This document shows, one piece after another, positions 1-9,200 of a stretch of 64,000 nt of DNA. Positions within the stretch are counted from its first letter, which is position 1, and the number at the start of each line of letters is the position of its first letter. Source of the stretch: Clostridiaceae bacterium AF10-41 (lineage in GTDB: Bacteria > Bacillota > Clostridia > Clostridiales > Clostridiaceae); assembly GCA_027686065.1 (NCBI GenBank), contig JAQCTH010000009.1, positions 4,405 to 68,404 on the forward strand, in the 5' to 3' direction. Under the pieces are notes generated by a model. That model did not search any database. It saw nothing but the letters and a program-made list of their open reading frames with translations, and was not told the DNA's origin. The position numbers were made by a program, and so were the translations under genes.

Positions 1-62
1 TTAAAATGATGTAAAATTATCTTATTAAAGTAAATATAGGAAATTAATAGGGGGATATCAAC

Positions 63-2018
63 TTGAAAAAGAAAATACTTTGTTTTTTAATTATTATTAT
101 AGTTTTTATGAACACTTTACCAGCTTATGCACAATCTGATACCATACCACCAGTTATAAATAATATAACAATATCAAATAAAGAAGGAATTAAGCCAGGA
201 GATACTTTAAATATAATAATCGAAGCATCAGATAAAGAATCTGGTTTTGATGAAAATACTATTTGTTCACTAAAATTATATAATGGAAGTAGATTGATAA
301 GCTTTTTAAAACCTAAATATAATATAAATACAGGAAACTTTGAGTTAAATTATAAAATACCTACAAATATGCAAAATGGAAACTGGTGGATAAATTCTCT
401 TACTTTATATGATAAGGCAGATAATTATACGATTTTAAATAACTTAGACCAAACAAAATATAATTTTAATGTAATTAGTGATATTACTGATACCACACCA
501 CCAGTTATAAATAATATAATAATACCAAATAAAGAGGCAGTTAAGCCAGGAGATACTTTAGGAATAACAATAGAAGTATCAGATGAAGAATCTGGTTTTG
601 ATGAAAATACTATTTGTTCACTAAAATTATATAATGGAAGTAGATTGATAAGCTTTTTAAAACCTAAATATAATATAAATACAGGAAACTTTGAGTTAAA
701 TTATAAAATACCTACAGATATGCAAAATGGAAACTGGTGGATAAATTCTCTTACTTTATATGATAAGGCAGATAATTATACGATTTTAAATAACTTAGAC
801 CAAACAAAATATAATTTTAAAGTAGTCAATTATGCTAATGATAATACAGCTCCTAGTATAGATAATGTAAATATATTAAATAAAGAAGTTATGCAAGGAG
901 ATACTTTAGGAGTAACAATAGAAGTATCAGATGAAGAATCTGGTTTTGATGAAAATACTATTTGTTCACTAAAATTATATAATGGAAGTAGATTGATAAG
1001 CTTTTTAAGACCTAAATATAATGTAAATACAGGAAAGTTTGAGTTGAGTTATAAAATACCTACAGATATGCAAAGTGGAAACTGGTGGGTAAATTCCCTT
1101 ATTGTATATGATAAAGCAGATAATTATATAATTTTGAATAATGTAGAACAATCAAAATATAATTTCAATGTAAAGTCTTCATTTAATGGTACAGAAAATA
1201 AAGTAATTAAAAAAGGTGAAGAATTTAACCCACTTAAGGGAGTAACTTTTTTCAATAACCTAGAAGGGGACCTTACAAATAAATTAGAATATTATGGAAA
1301 AATAAATATTAATAAAGAAGGTCTATATTTAATTAAATATTTAGTAAAAGGCAATAATGGAGATATATATGAAGACTATAGATGGATTACAGTTTGTGAT
1401 ACTGAATCAGTAGATAATCTATCATATTTTAAAAGTGATGTCGAAGTTAATATTTCTGGAATAGATGATAAGATTCTTAATATGGTGAAAGATGGACAAG
1501 AATATAATAATGCTAATGATGGAATTTTAAATGAAGAGGGAGAATACACTATATCTCTTAAAGATATTACAAAAGCAAGATCAAATGAAGAAGGAGATAA
1601 AGCAATTAACTTTGTTATTGATAAGACTTTACCAACTATTGATGGAATAAATATAAAGTCAATTATTGAAGATGAACAATATGATGCATCTCAATTTTTA
1701 AATGCAAGTGATAATAGAGGACAAGTTAATATTGAATTTGTTAGTGAACTTAACTGGAGCCAAGTAGGACTACAAAATATAACTTTAGGAGTAAAAGATT
1801 TGGCAGGAAATTATATTGAAAAGACTATTGAAGTCAATATTAAGGATAAATGTGATTTAAATGATGATGGGATAGTAGATATTTTAGATTTATCAGATGT
1901 TTCACTAAAATACAATAAAAAGAAAGATGAAATAAATTGGAATTCTAGATTAGACTTTAACAAAGATAATATAATCGATATATTTGATTTAGTACTATGT
2001 ACAAAAAGAATAAAATAG
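63..2018 (+). CDS. Secreted three-repeat protein with C-terminal dockerin
   Basis: It starts with TTG at 63 after a GGGGG ribosome site. Residues 1-23 form a signal peptide ending in AYA. Three copies of a ~117-residue module begin near residues 26, 143 and 261. Each carries SGFDENTICSLKLYNGS and GNWW motifs, and copies 1 and 2 are almost identical at DNA level. A bacterial Ig-like (DUF5011-type) domain covers about 380-450. The last ~55 residues are a type I dockerin with two calcium loops (DLNDDGIVDILDL, DFNKDNIIDIFDL). In this family dockerins dock secreted enzymes or adhesins onto cohesin partners; no cohesin is visible here. There is no catalytic motif, so an adhesin or carbohydrate-binding role is inferred. 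The next gene is another dockerin protein. Confidence 0.8.
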   Translation: MKKKILCFLIIIIVFMNTLPAYAQSDTIPPVINNITISNKEGIKPGDTLNIIIEASDKESGFDENTICSLKLYNGSRLISFLKPKYNINTGNFELNYKIPTNMQNGNWWINSLTLYDKADNYTILNNLDQTKYNFNVISDITDTTPPVINNIIIPNKEAVKPGDTLGITIEVSDEESGFDENTICSLKLYNGSRLISFLKPKYNINTGNFELNYKIPTDMQNGNWWINSLTLYDKADNYTILNNLDQTKYNFKVVNYANDNTAPSIDNVNILNKEVMQGDTLGVTIEVSDEESGFDENTICSLKLYNGSRLISFLRPKYNVNTGKFELSYKIPTDMQSGNWWVNSLIVYDKADNYIILNNVEQSKYNFNVKSSFNGTENKVIKKGEEFNPLKGVTFFNNLEGDLTNKLEYYGKININKEGLYLIKYLVKGNNGDIYEDYRWITVCDTESVDNLSYFKSDVEVNISGIDDKILNMVKDGQEYNNANDGILNEEGEYTISLKDITKARSNEEGDKAINFVIDKTLPTIDGINIKSIIEDEQYDASQFLNASDNRGQVNIEFVSELNWSQVGLQNITLGVKDLAGNYIEKTIEVNIKDKCDLNDDGIVDILDLSDVSLKYNKKKDEINWNSRLDFNKDNIIDIFDLVLCTKRIK

Positions 2019-2135
2019 ATTGTTGATTTACTTTTATTGATAAGAAGTGTACTGATTAGATAAAGAAAAATAATATAATAATATTTTTATATTATTTAGT
2101 ATATTCATAAACTTATAAAAATAAGCAAACGTTGA

Positions 2136-2172
2136 GACTGTATCTATTAAATATGATATAGTCTTATTTTTT
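2136..2172 (+). terminator. Rho-independent terminator
   Basis: The arms GACTGTATC and GATATAGTC pair with one G-T wobble and are followed by a T-rich tail (TTATTTTTTG). It ends the unit of the triple-repeat dockerin protein. Confidence 0.7.
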
Positions 2173-2181
2173 GTAATCACA

Positions 2182-2369
2182 ATGACTTTATCCAATTTGG
2201 ACTATGAGGTATTAACAAACATATTATATAAATTAAAAGATCTTAAAGAGGAAATGAAATCAGATAAAAGTCATTAGACAATTCTTTTGATCCAAGAGTA
2301 AATTTAGATAATAATAACAAAATAGATATAGCAGACTTAGCTATGGCAGCGATGAACTATAGTAAGTAG
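2182..2369 (+). pseudogene. Relic of a dockerin-coding gene
   Basis: From 2271 one frame reads SLDNSFDPRVNLDNNN then KIDIADLAMAAMNYSK and a stop at 2367-2369. This is the second calcium-binding half of a dockerin. Upstream the frame is blocked by TAA at 2265. A different frame from ATG 2182 reads 31 residues (MTLSNLDYEVLTNILYKL...) and stops at 2277. The simplest reading is the frameshifted 3' end of a lost dockerin gene. A functional microprotein cannot be excluded but is unlikely. Confidence 0.65.
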
Positions 2370-2405
2370 AGTTAAATAGATTATTGATAATGGTTTAAAT
2401 AATGA

Positions 2406-2440
2406 AGAGTAATGGTAATTGGTTGCTATTACTCTTTTAT
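2406..2440 (+). terminator. Hairpin terminator after dockerin relic
   Basis: The arms AGAGTAATGG and CTATTACTCT are followed by TTTTAT. It sits just 3' of the dockerin relic, which supports that relic once being a transcribed gene end. Confidence 0.65.
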
Positions 2441-2727
2441 TATTAATAATACTATTTTAGCGAAAAGTATTTATGAAAAATATATGATTAATTTGTATTA
2501 TTGCATTTAATTATAAAAGAAGTCTAAAGATTTAATAAAAATCTAAGATAATAATAATAATAAGTTTTTATACAGGAGAGTAGTAAAATAGCTTTTAATA
2601 AAGCTAGGGGATTAATGTAACTTATTTATTTGATAGGGTATATGTATCTAAGCATATTAAATAAGGACAAGTATTCATTTTCGAAATAACATTTAAAGAC
2701 TATATGATAATTAAAAGGGGAAATATT
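2441..2727 (+). other. Leader region of the transglutaminase-like gene, no gene seen
   Basis: This very AT-rich stretch contains no open frame of note. A short segment around 2580-2620 (AAATAGC...AAAGCTAGGGG) vaguely recalls part of a cyclic di-GMP riboswitch, but the full conserved core is absent. I call no riboswitch. Confidence 0.4.
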
Positions 2728-4218
2728 ATGAAAAAAATAATTATGGTATTAAATTTAGTTTTTATTTTAATTTTGGTTAGTAGTATTCAAAAGGTTAATG
2801 CAGATGTAATAAATAATAATGGAGCATCTATGAATTTAAAGCAATATTATGAGTATAATGACAAAAGTAGATTAGAAAACAAAATAATAAGTGTTTCAGA
2901 AACAGAATTGTTGATGGAAGGCAGAGTATATAATGATATAAATTCTTCAGATATTAAGGCATTAAGCTATTCAGAAATTAAGAAATTGATGAAAGATAGG
3001 GTAATTGAATCTTTGATAAATGTTGAAAGTACTATCGATATATCTGATTTGTGCACAAACATATATTATTATGATGCACAAGATATATTTTCAGTTTATT
3101 TTGATGTGATATATGAAAATCCCAATATTTTTTATGCACCAAATAAAGTAGGAATGAGTTACTCTTATAATAGCAATACTAAGAAGTTAATTAAATGTAA
3201 CTTGAATATTTCTTATCAGTATAGTAGCTCAGAAATATTAGAAATGACCAATATATTTGATAATAAGGTTAATTATATCATAGAAGAATATTTAAGTGAT
3301 ACTAATGATGAGTTAACCCTTGAATATATAATAAATGATTACTTGTTAGATACTACTACTTATGATTATGATGATTATTTAAACGATACGATACCAGAGA
3401 TTTCTCATACTGCTTATGGAGCTTTAATAAATGGTGTAGCTGTTTGTGATGGATATGCAAAAGCAGTAAAGGTATTAGCCAATATTTTAGGGATAGAGAG
3501 TGGCATAGTTACTAGTTCTGAAATGAATCATGCTTGGAATTATATTAATATAAATGGTAAGTACTATAATCTTGATGTTACTTTTAATGATCCAGTTCCA
3601 GAAAGTAACCGGAGGAGATATACTTATTTTAATAAATCAAATGATGAAATGAGTACAAGCCATACTTGGAATAAAACTCAATATCCAGACTGTAGTGATG
3701 AAAGTTTTAAGTTTTTAAGAAATATTAGCACTAATGATATATCTAGAGTTAATGATAGAATTTATTATGTATCATCTAATAGGAATGATATTTATTCCAA
3801 GGATTTACTAGGAAGATATGATAGATTTGAGTTTAAGGGAATTTATCCTAGATATATGGTTGGATATAATAATACATTAAATTTTTTTGAGGAATATAAA
3901 GTAAAAAGTTATAACATTAAGAGTAGAGAATTCAAAACATTATTTGAACCCAATTATAATGTAAGTGGATTACACATAATAGAGAATACTTTGAATATAA
4001 ATCCATTTAATATAAACGAATCTAATATTGAAAGGATTTCTTTAAAAATAAATGAAGACTTTAATAATGATAGTATTATAGATATAGAAGATTTGAGTAA
4101 TTTATCATTAAAATATGGATTATTGAAGAGCGATATTAATTGGAAATATAAGTATGACTTAAATTTAGATAATATTATAGATATTTTCGATTTAACTATT
4201 TTAGCAAAGAATTTATAA
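2728..4218 (+). CDS. Secreted transglutaminase-like protein with dockerin
   Basis: The start at ATG 2728 is chosen because AAAAGGGG lies 8 bases upstream and MKKIIMVLNL begins a clean signal peptide (cleavage near NA/DV). The product is 496 residues. A transglutaminase-like domain carries the Cys-His-Asp triad in VCDGYAK (Cys240), NHAWN (His268) and LDVTFND (Asp283). Family members are cysteine proteases or protein cross-linkers; the substrate is unknown. Residues ~442-496 form a two-loop dockerin (DFNNDSIIDIEDL, DLNLDNIIDIFDL), very similar to the dockerin of the protein at 63-2018. Both may therefore join the same cohesin-based assembly, which is an inference. Confidence 0.82.
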   Translation: MKKIIMVLNLVFILILVSSIQKVNADVINNNGASMNLKQYYEYNDKSRLENKIISVSETELLMEGRVYNDINSSDIKALSYSEIKKLMKDRVIESLINVESTIDISDLCTNIYYYDAQDIFSVYFDVIYENPNIFYAPNKVGMSYSYNSNTKKLIKCNLNISYQYSSSEILEMTNIFDNKVNYIIEEYLSDTNDELTLEYIINDYLLDTTTYDYDDYLNDTIPEISHTAYGALINGVAVCDGYAKAVKVLANILGIESGIVTSSEMNHAWNYININGKYYNLDVTFNDPVPESNRRRYTYFNKSNDEMSTSHTWNKTQYPDCSDESFKFLRNISTNDISRVNDRIYYVSSNRNDIYSKDLLGRYDRFEFKGIYPRYMVGYNNTLNFFEEYKVKSYNIKSREFKTLFEPNYNVSGLHIIENTLNINPFNINESNIERISLKINEDFNNDSIIDIEDLSNLSLKYGLLKSDINWKYKYDLNLDNIIDIFDLTILAKNL

Positions 4219-4232
4219 TAGAATTTTTAAAA

Positions 4233-4270
4233 ACCTCCTCATAAATGCATATATACATTAATGAGGAGGT
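4233..4270 (+). promoter_or_regulatory. Hairpin that sequesters the Shine-Dalgarno site
   Basis: ACCTCCTCAT (4233-4242) is a perfect inverted repeat of ATGAGGAGGT (4261-4270). The right arm contains the AGGAGGTG ribosome site of the gene starting at 4278. The 18-base loop has its own AATG/CATT inverted repeat. There is no T-run, so this is not a terminator. It would hide the ribosome site when folded. Confidence 0.65.
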
Positions 4271-4277
4271 GATAAAC

Positions 4278-4499
4278 ATGGCAAACTCAGTATTAGTACA
4301 AAATTCAGTAGAGGTTAAATACCAAATTGGTGTTGACTCTAAGGGAAAGGAAGTATTTAAGAAACAAACTTTCAAAAATATTTCTGCAGATGCTACAGAT
4401 GATAATTTAGTAGAATTATCTGATGCAGTTGAAAGTCTTATGGATTACACAGTAAGTACAATCCAAAAGCAACAAAACTTTATAATAACTAGAGGTTAA
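4278..4499 (+). CDS. DUF1659 small protein
   Basis: The 73-residue product starts at ATG 4278, eight bases after GAGGAGGTG; the in-frame ATG at 4245 lies in the hairpin loop and has no ribosome site. It looks like the DUF1659 family (VEVKYQIGVDSKGKEVFKKQTF, then acidic helix and a C-terminal ITR), common as two-gene sets with DUF2922 in clostridia and bacilli. Function is unknown. Translation may be gated by the hairpin at 4233-4270. Confidence 0.75.
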   Translation: MANSVLVQNSVEVKYQIGVDSKGKEVFKKQTFKNISADATDDNLVELSDAVESLMDYTVSTIQKQQNFIITRG

Positions 4500-4565
4500 T
4501 TTACCTTATTAGTTAGTAAACAGCATTGAAATCTAGCGATGTAATTTATGAAAGGGGGGTATATC

Positions 4566-4784
4566 ATGATAGAAAGAAGTGCAAAAATGACTTTTAAAGA
4601 TGTTTCAGGAAAAAAGGTTAACTTAATAGTTAAAGATGTTAAGGAAAATGTTTTAGATGCTGACATTTCTGCTCTTATGGATTCTGTATTAACTAATAAG
4701 TTAATAAAAACAGAAGCAGGTGATCTTGTGGAAATGGTAGAAGCTAAGGTTATAAATAAAGAAACAACAACTGTTGCTCTTTAA
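4566..4784 (+). CDS. DUF2922 small protein
   Basis: The 72-residue product starts at ATG 4566 behind AAAGGGGGG. The pattern MTFKDVSGKKVNLIVKDVK and the Ala/Glu-rich C-terminus match the DUF2922 family. It lies 66 bases after the DUF1659 gene and shares its terminator, so the two are probably co-transcribed. Function is unknown. The 3' third of this gene is duplicated in the pseudogene at 5840-6003. Confidence 0.75.
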   Translation: MIERSAKMTFKDVSGKKVNLIVKDVKENVLDADISALMDSVLTNKLIKTEAGDLVEMVEAKVINKETTTVAL

Positions 4785-4794
4785 TTTAATATAT

Positions 4795-4825
4795 AGAGTG
4801 TCCAAGTTATTTGGACACTCTTTTT
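4795..4825 (+). terminator. GTGTCCAA-family terminator, copy a
   Basis: AGAGTGTCCAA pairs with TTGGACACTCT and is followed by TTTTT. Nearly the same hairpin occurs at 6013, 9355, 14603 and 18999. Confidence 0.9.
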
Positions 4826-5046
4826 AGCTGCTTTGAATTATTATATGAAAATGAATTACTTTAAATGCAGTTATGGAAGCCATGTCTGAAATTAAAAAAA
4901 GAAGTTGGAATTATTGATACATTAAAAGCAGCTAAAAAGCTGTATTTTATTTTAACTAAATAAAATATAGGTTATAATAATAATATAAATACGTTAATAT
5001 AATTGTAAAAGAAAAATTGCTATATATTTTCCTGAAGGGATTAGTT

Positions 5047-5448
5047 ATGGATGAATTAAAAAATATAAGATGGAAACAAAGATTTGAAAATTTTAACAAA
5101 TCATATATGCTATTAGAAAAGTACTCAAAAAAAGAAGGCTTATCAGAGCTTGAGCAGGCTGGAATAATACAATTTTTTGAAATGACTTTTGAATTAGCTT
5201 GGAAAGTTTTAAAGGATTATTTAGAAGCGGATGGTTATATGTTGAAAAGTCCGAGAGAAACTATAAAGCAGGCTTTTCAAAATGAAATAATTAATGATGG
5301 TCATGCATGGATTGATGCTTTATCAATTAGAAATTTAACTATACATACTTATGATGAAAAATTAGTAGCGAAATTAATTAAAGATATAGTAAATATTTAT
5401 TTCCCAGAATTAAAAATTTTACATGATAAATTAGAGAAGGAATTATAA
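5047..5448 (+). CDS. hepT: HepT-like HEPN toxin (HI0074 family)
   Basis: ATG 5047 is preceded by GAAGGGA; the upstream in-frame TTG at 5017 has no ribosome site. The product is 133 residues, all alpha-helical in appearance, of the nucleotidyltransferase substrate-binding (HI0074/HEPN) family. The HEPN signature Rx4HxY is intact (Arg95-Asn96...His100-Thr-Tyr102, in RNLTIHTY). In characterised HepT/MntA pairs HepT is an RNase and the Tyr of this motif is polyadenylylated by MntA. The next gene starts three bases later and encodes the matching nucleotidyltransferase. Native toxicity is not shown by sequence. Confidence 0.85.
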   Translation: MDELKNIRWKQRFENFNKSYMLLEKYSKKEGLSELEQAGIIQFFEMTFELAWKVLKDYLEADGYMLKSPRETIKQAFQNEIINDGHAWIDALSIRNLTIHTYDEKLVAKLIKDIVNIYFPELKILHDKLEKEL

Positions 5449-5451
5449 GTT

Positions 5452-5757
5452 ATGTATGGATTATTAGATAAAGATATAGATTATATTATTGATGCTTTAA
5501 ATAAATTTCCACAAATAGAAAAGGGAATTATTTTTGGCAGTAGAGCAATGGGAAATTATAAGAAAGGATCAGATATTGATTTAGCAATAATAGGAGATAA
5601 AATAACAAATAATGTTTTATATGATTTGCATGACTATTTAAATGAGATATATCCTTTACCATATTTTTTTTATATATTATATTATGATGATATAACTAAT
5701 GAAAATTTAAAAAAGCATATTGATGATTTTGGAAAAATTGTATATGAAAGAAATTAA
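5452..5757 (+). CDS. mntA: MntA-like minimal nucleotidyltransferase antitoxin
   Basis: The 101-residue protein has the exact GSx10DxD nucleotidyltransferase motif (GS at residues ~29-30, then SDIDLAI), as in MNT-domain antitoxins. In known systems the enzyme adds AMP units to the Tyr of the HEPN toxin and so inactivates it. It is three bases downstream of hepT, so the two are translationally linked. The pair lies between the intact DUF1659/DUF2922 genes and a scrambled copy of them, which suggests insertion as a module. Confidence 0.85.
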   Translation: MYGLLDKDIDYIIDALNKFPQIEKGIIFGSRAMGNYKKGSDIDLAIIGDKITNNVLYDLHDYLNEIYPLPYFFYILYYDDITNENLKKHIDDFGKIVYERN

Positions 5758-5839
5758 AGGGTAAGTTCATTAACATATACGAAATTTCTTCTGAAGCAGA
5801 TGAAGGCAAAAATTCATCTGTTTTTTCTTGAGAAATTAT

Positions 5840-6003
5840 AAAAATATTTCTTCACATGCTACAGATGATAATTTAGTAGAATTATCTGATGCAGTTGAAA
5901 GTCTTATGGATTACACAGTAAGCACAATCCATAAGCTGGAGATCTTGTAGAAATGGTAGAAGCTAAAGTTATAAATAAAGAAACAACAACTGTTGCTCTT
6001 TAG
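5840..6003 (+). pseudogene. Chimeric relic fused from DUF1659 and DUF2922 genes
   Basis: Bases ~5840-5930 are nearly identical to ~4375-4465 inside the DUF1659 gene. From ~5933 the sequence jumps to the last ~65 bases of the DUF2922 gene (compare 4719-4784), including LVEMVEAKVINKETTTVAL and the stop. The intervening ~250 bases are missing. No start codon or ribosome site remains. It is a duplicated two-gene cassette that suffered an internal deletion. The rest of 5758-6209 holds a terminator and the promoter of the next gene. Confidence 0.85.
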
Positions 6004-6012
6004 TTAGTATAT

Positions 6013-6040
6013 AGAGTGTCCAAATTTGGACGCTCTTTTT
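6013..6040 (+). terminator. GTGTCCAA-family terminator, copy b
   Basis: AGAGTGTCCAAA pairs with TTTGGACGCTCT and is followed by TTTTTAG. It was carried along with the duplicated DUF2922 tail. Confidence 0.85.
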
Positions 6041-6063
6041 AGTTTGAAAAAATTTCAAAATTA

Positions 6064-6092
6064 TTGACTACGTTTTCAATAGATGGTAGTAT
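6064..6092 (+). promoter_or_regulatory. Sigma-A promoter of the polysaccharide lyase gene
   Basis: TTGACT (6064-6069), a 17-base spacer and TAGTAT (6087-6092) form a good vegetative promoter ~118 bases upstream of the start codon. Confidence 0.65.
6065..6079 (-). promoter_or_regulatory. CcpA (cre) operator
   Basis: The minus strand reads TTGAAAACGTAGTCA, which fits the cre consensus WTGNAANCGNWNNCW at every fixed position. It overlaps the -35 box and spacer, the layout expected for catabolite repression. Confidence 0.65.
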
Positions 6093-6209
6093 AAGGTTAT
6101 CAACTTAATGTGTTAACCTGTTAATATGTTGTGAAGGGGGATAGGAAAATAAAATAGGGATAAGGCTTTTGCAAAATTTTTAAAATTAAACTATATGAGG
6201 TGGTATATT

Positions 6210-9200
6210 ATGAATAATACATTTATAACAGGAGTTGCGCTTCTTTTATCGACAACATATATGACTCCTACAGTTCTAAACAACATTGATTTATCTAATG
6301 TTAATTCTAATAATTCAGCTATTGTAAGCTATGTATCTAATACATCACAAATTGAAAATGAATTTTCTACTATAAAAAATAACTATAAATATTTTCTACT
6401 TGGTACTGAAGAAACTAATTCTAATGATTTATTAAACTCTAAAATAAGTAACATAATTAAAAAAGGTAAGGCGGCCTTAGATATTTATGTTAAATCAGGA
6501 GATACATTATTTAATGGAAGCCCATTAGACAATCAAGATACAGCCAATAATCTAAATAATAGTTATACCAAGATATATGAAATGGCTTTATTATATAGCA
6601 CTCCAGCTAGTACAAACCCTTATTATAAAAATGAAGATTTAAAAAATAAAATTATAGAAGGGTTAGATTGGTTATACACTAATTATTATTCTAAGGTTTC
6701 TGAAGGTTATTACGGAAATTGGTTCCATTGGGAAATTGGTATGTCTCAAAATATTACAAAAACTTTGATGCTTTTGGAAGATGAAATAAATTCTTTTAAT
6801 CCAAATTTTATTAGCTCATATGTTTCTATAATGGACAACTATATCCGTGGAGGATTAAAGGATGGTAATACAAATGGTGATGTAGATTTAACAAGTCGTT
6901 TTCATACTGGTGCAAATTTAGCTGATATAGCTTTTAATAGAATAATTCAAGGGGCTTTATTAAAGGATGAAAAAAGAATAGAAAAAGCAGTAAGTGATAT
7001 GATGACTGTTTATGAAACTATTGATCCTAATAATATCAAAAATGGAATAACTGATGGATTTTATGAAGATGGATCTTTTATACAACATCATAGAGTTGCG
7101 TACACAGGATCTTATGGTAAAGGATTACTTCAAAGAAGTATGCAAGCTATTTCTATATTAAATGGAACTAAATTAAGTGATGCCAATTTAGTTGATAAAA
7201 TGAATTTATGGATATATGATGCCTTTTCTCCTGTAATCTATGAAGGATATATGATGGAAATCGTTAAGGGTAGAAGTATTTCTAGAGTATCTACAGGATA
7301 TAGTGATGCAGTTTCAATTATAGAATGTATGACTCAGTTAAGTGAAGCAATGAATAAAGAAGATGGTGAGGTACTAAAATCTCACATTAAATATATTAAT
7401 GATAAGGCGCCTATAGATACAAATGGATTCGTATCATTTAAATCAATAATAGATTTTAATTCCATTATTAAGGATGAAAGTATAATTGCTAAAAATGCAC
7501 TTGAAGCTTCTAAACATTACGGATTCAACTCAATGGAGAAAACAGTTCATGCTAGAGAAGGATATTCTTTTGCTATTTCAAGAAGTTCTAATCGTATATC
7601 AAAATATGAATATATGAGTGGTGAAAATTTAAAACCTTGGTTCCAAGGAGATGGAGCTTTTTATTTATATCAATCAGGAAATAACCAAACTAATTCATAT
7701 GGAGCAAATTATTTTGCAACTATAAACCCGTATCGTTTACCTGGTACTACTACACCTAATGAAATAAGAAAGACTATCCCAGAACTGTACGGAAAAAACT
7801 GGTATGAAAATCCTGATCATGAACTTAATTTTACTTCATCCTCAGTATCACAAAATGATTATGTTTATTTTCCTGTAGGAACAAATAATTATTCTGGGGG
7901 AACAACTCTTGATCAATATGGAACTTCTGCTATGCAACTTGGTGATGATAATGCTTATGCAGCTAAACAAAAGGGAATATTATCAGAGGATTTTGTAGTT
8001 TATAAAAATAGTAATGCTAATAAATCTTGGTTTATGTTTGATAATGAAATTGTTGTACTAGGTTCAGGTATAAGTGATGATCTTGGAAGAGAAGTTACTA
8101 CTACTTTAGATAATCCTATGTCTCTACCATCTGAAAATATAACTTTACAAGGTAAAAATAAGATTTCTAGTGATATATTTACCTTAGAAAATGGACAATA
8201 TGATGATTTAGAGTGGATAAGTTATTCTTCTGACTCATCTAATTCAAATATTGGATATTATTTTCCTACAGGCAAAAAAATTATGATAAATAAAGAATTA
8301 AGGTCTGCAAATTTAAGAGAAATTAGACAGTCAAATCCTAATCAAGTAGTAACAAATCAATTTACTACATTAACATATGAACATGGTGCTAATCCGCAAA
8401 ATGATAGCTATGCTTATGTTATTTTACCTAACTTTAATAAAGAAAAAATTAGTGATTATGCGAATAGTCCTAAAATAAATATATTAGAAAATAATGCTTC
8501 AGTTCATGCAGTAGAACAAACAGATTTAGGTATTACAGGATATAACTTCTTTAATAATGAAGAAACTACAGTAGGAAATGTTACATCATTTAATCAAGCT
8601 TCGTTAATGATAAAAAAGGATGGTAATAAAGTTAAGCTTTCTGTTTCAGATCCTACCTTTGAATTAGAAAAGATACATTTAGTATTAAATATTCCTAATG
8701 CAAAGTTAGTATCTAGTAATGAAGAAATAGATGCAGCTATAAATGAAGATTCAATAGAACTTCTAGTTAATACAAAAGATGCTAATGGTTCTTCATTTGA
8801 AGCAATTTTTGAACTTATTACTATAGATGATTTAAAGACTCTTATTTCAGAAGTAAAAGGATTAAATGAAAATGATTATACAGCTAAAAGTTGGAATAAC
8901 ATGATAATATCATTGACAGCAGCAGAAGGTGTATCAAATAATGATACTCAAGATATTATTGATAAAGCATTTTCAGATTTGAAAGATTCTATCAGTAAAC
9001 TCGAAAAAGTTTCTAGGGTAGAACTTGAGAAAATAATAAAAGAAGCAACAAAAATATCTTCAAAAGATTACACGAAAGAAAGTTGGAGTGTTTTTGAAAC
9101 AGCATTAAATGAAGCTAGAAAAGTAAATGAAGATAGAGATTCAAAACAAAAAGAAATTGACGAAGTCATAATTAAATTACAAGCTGCAATAGATCAGCTT

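Noticed and set aside
2575..2660. Possible cyclic di-GMP riboswitch before the transglutaminase-like gene
   Set aside because: Only the AAAGCTAGGGG-like fragment fits. The conserved core, tetraloop and receptor are absent.
4840..4975. Small gene between DUF2922 and hepT
   Set aside because: Only short broken frames (for example GIIDTLKAAKKLYFILTK) without start signals were seen.
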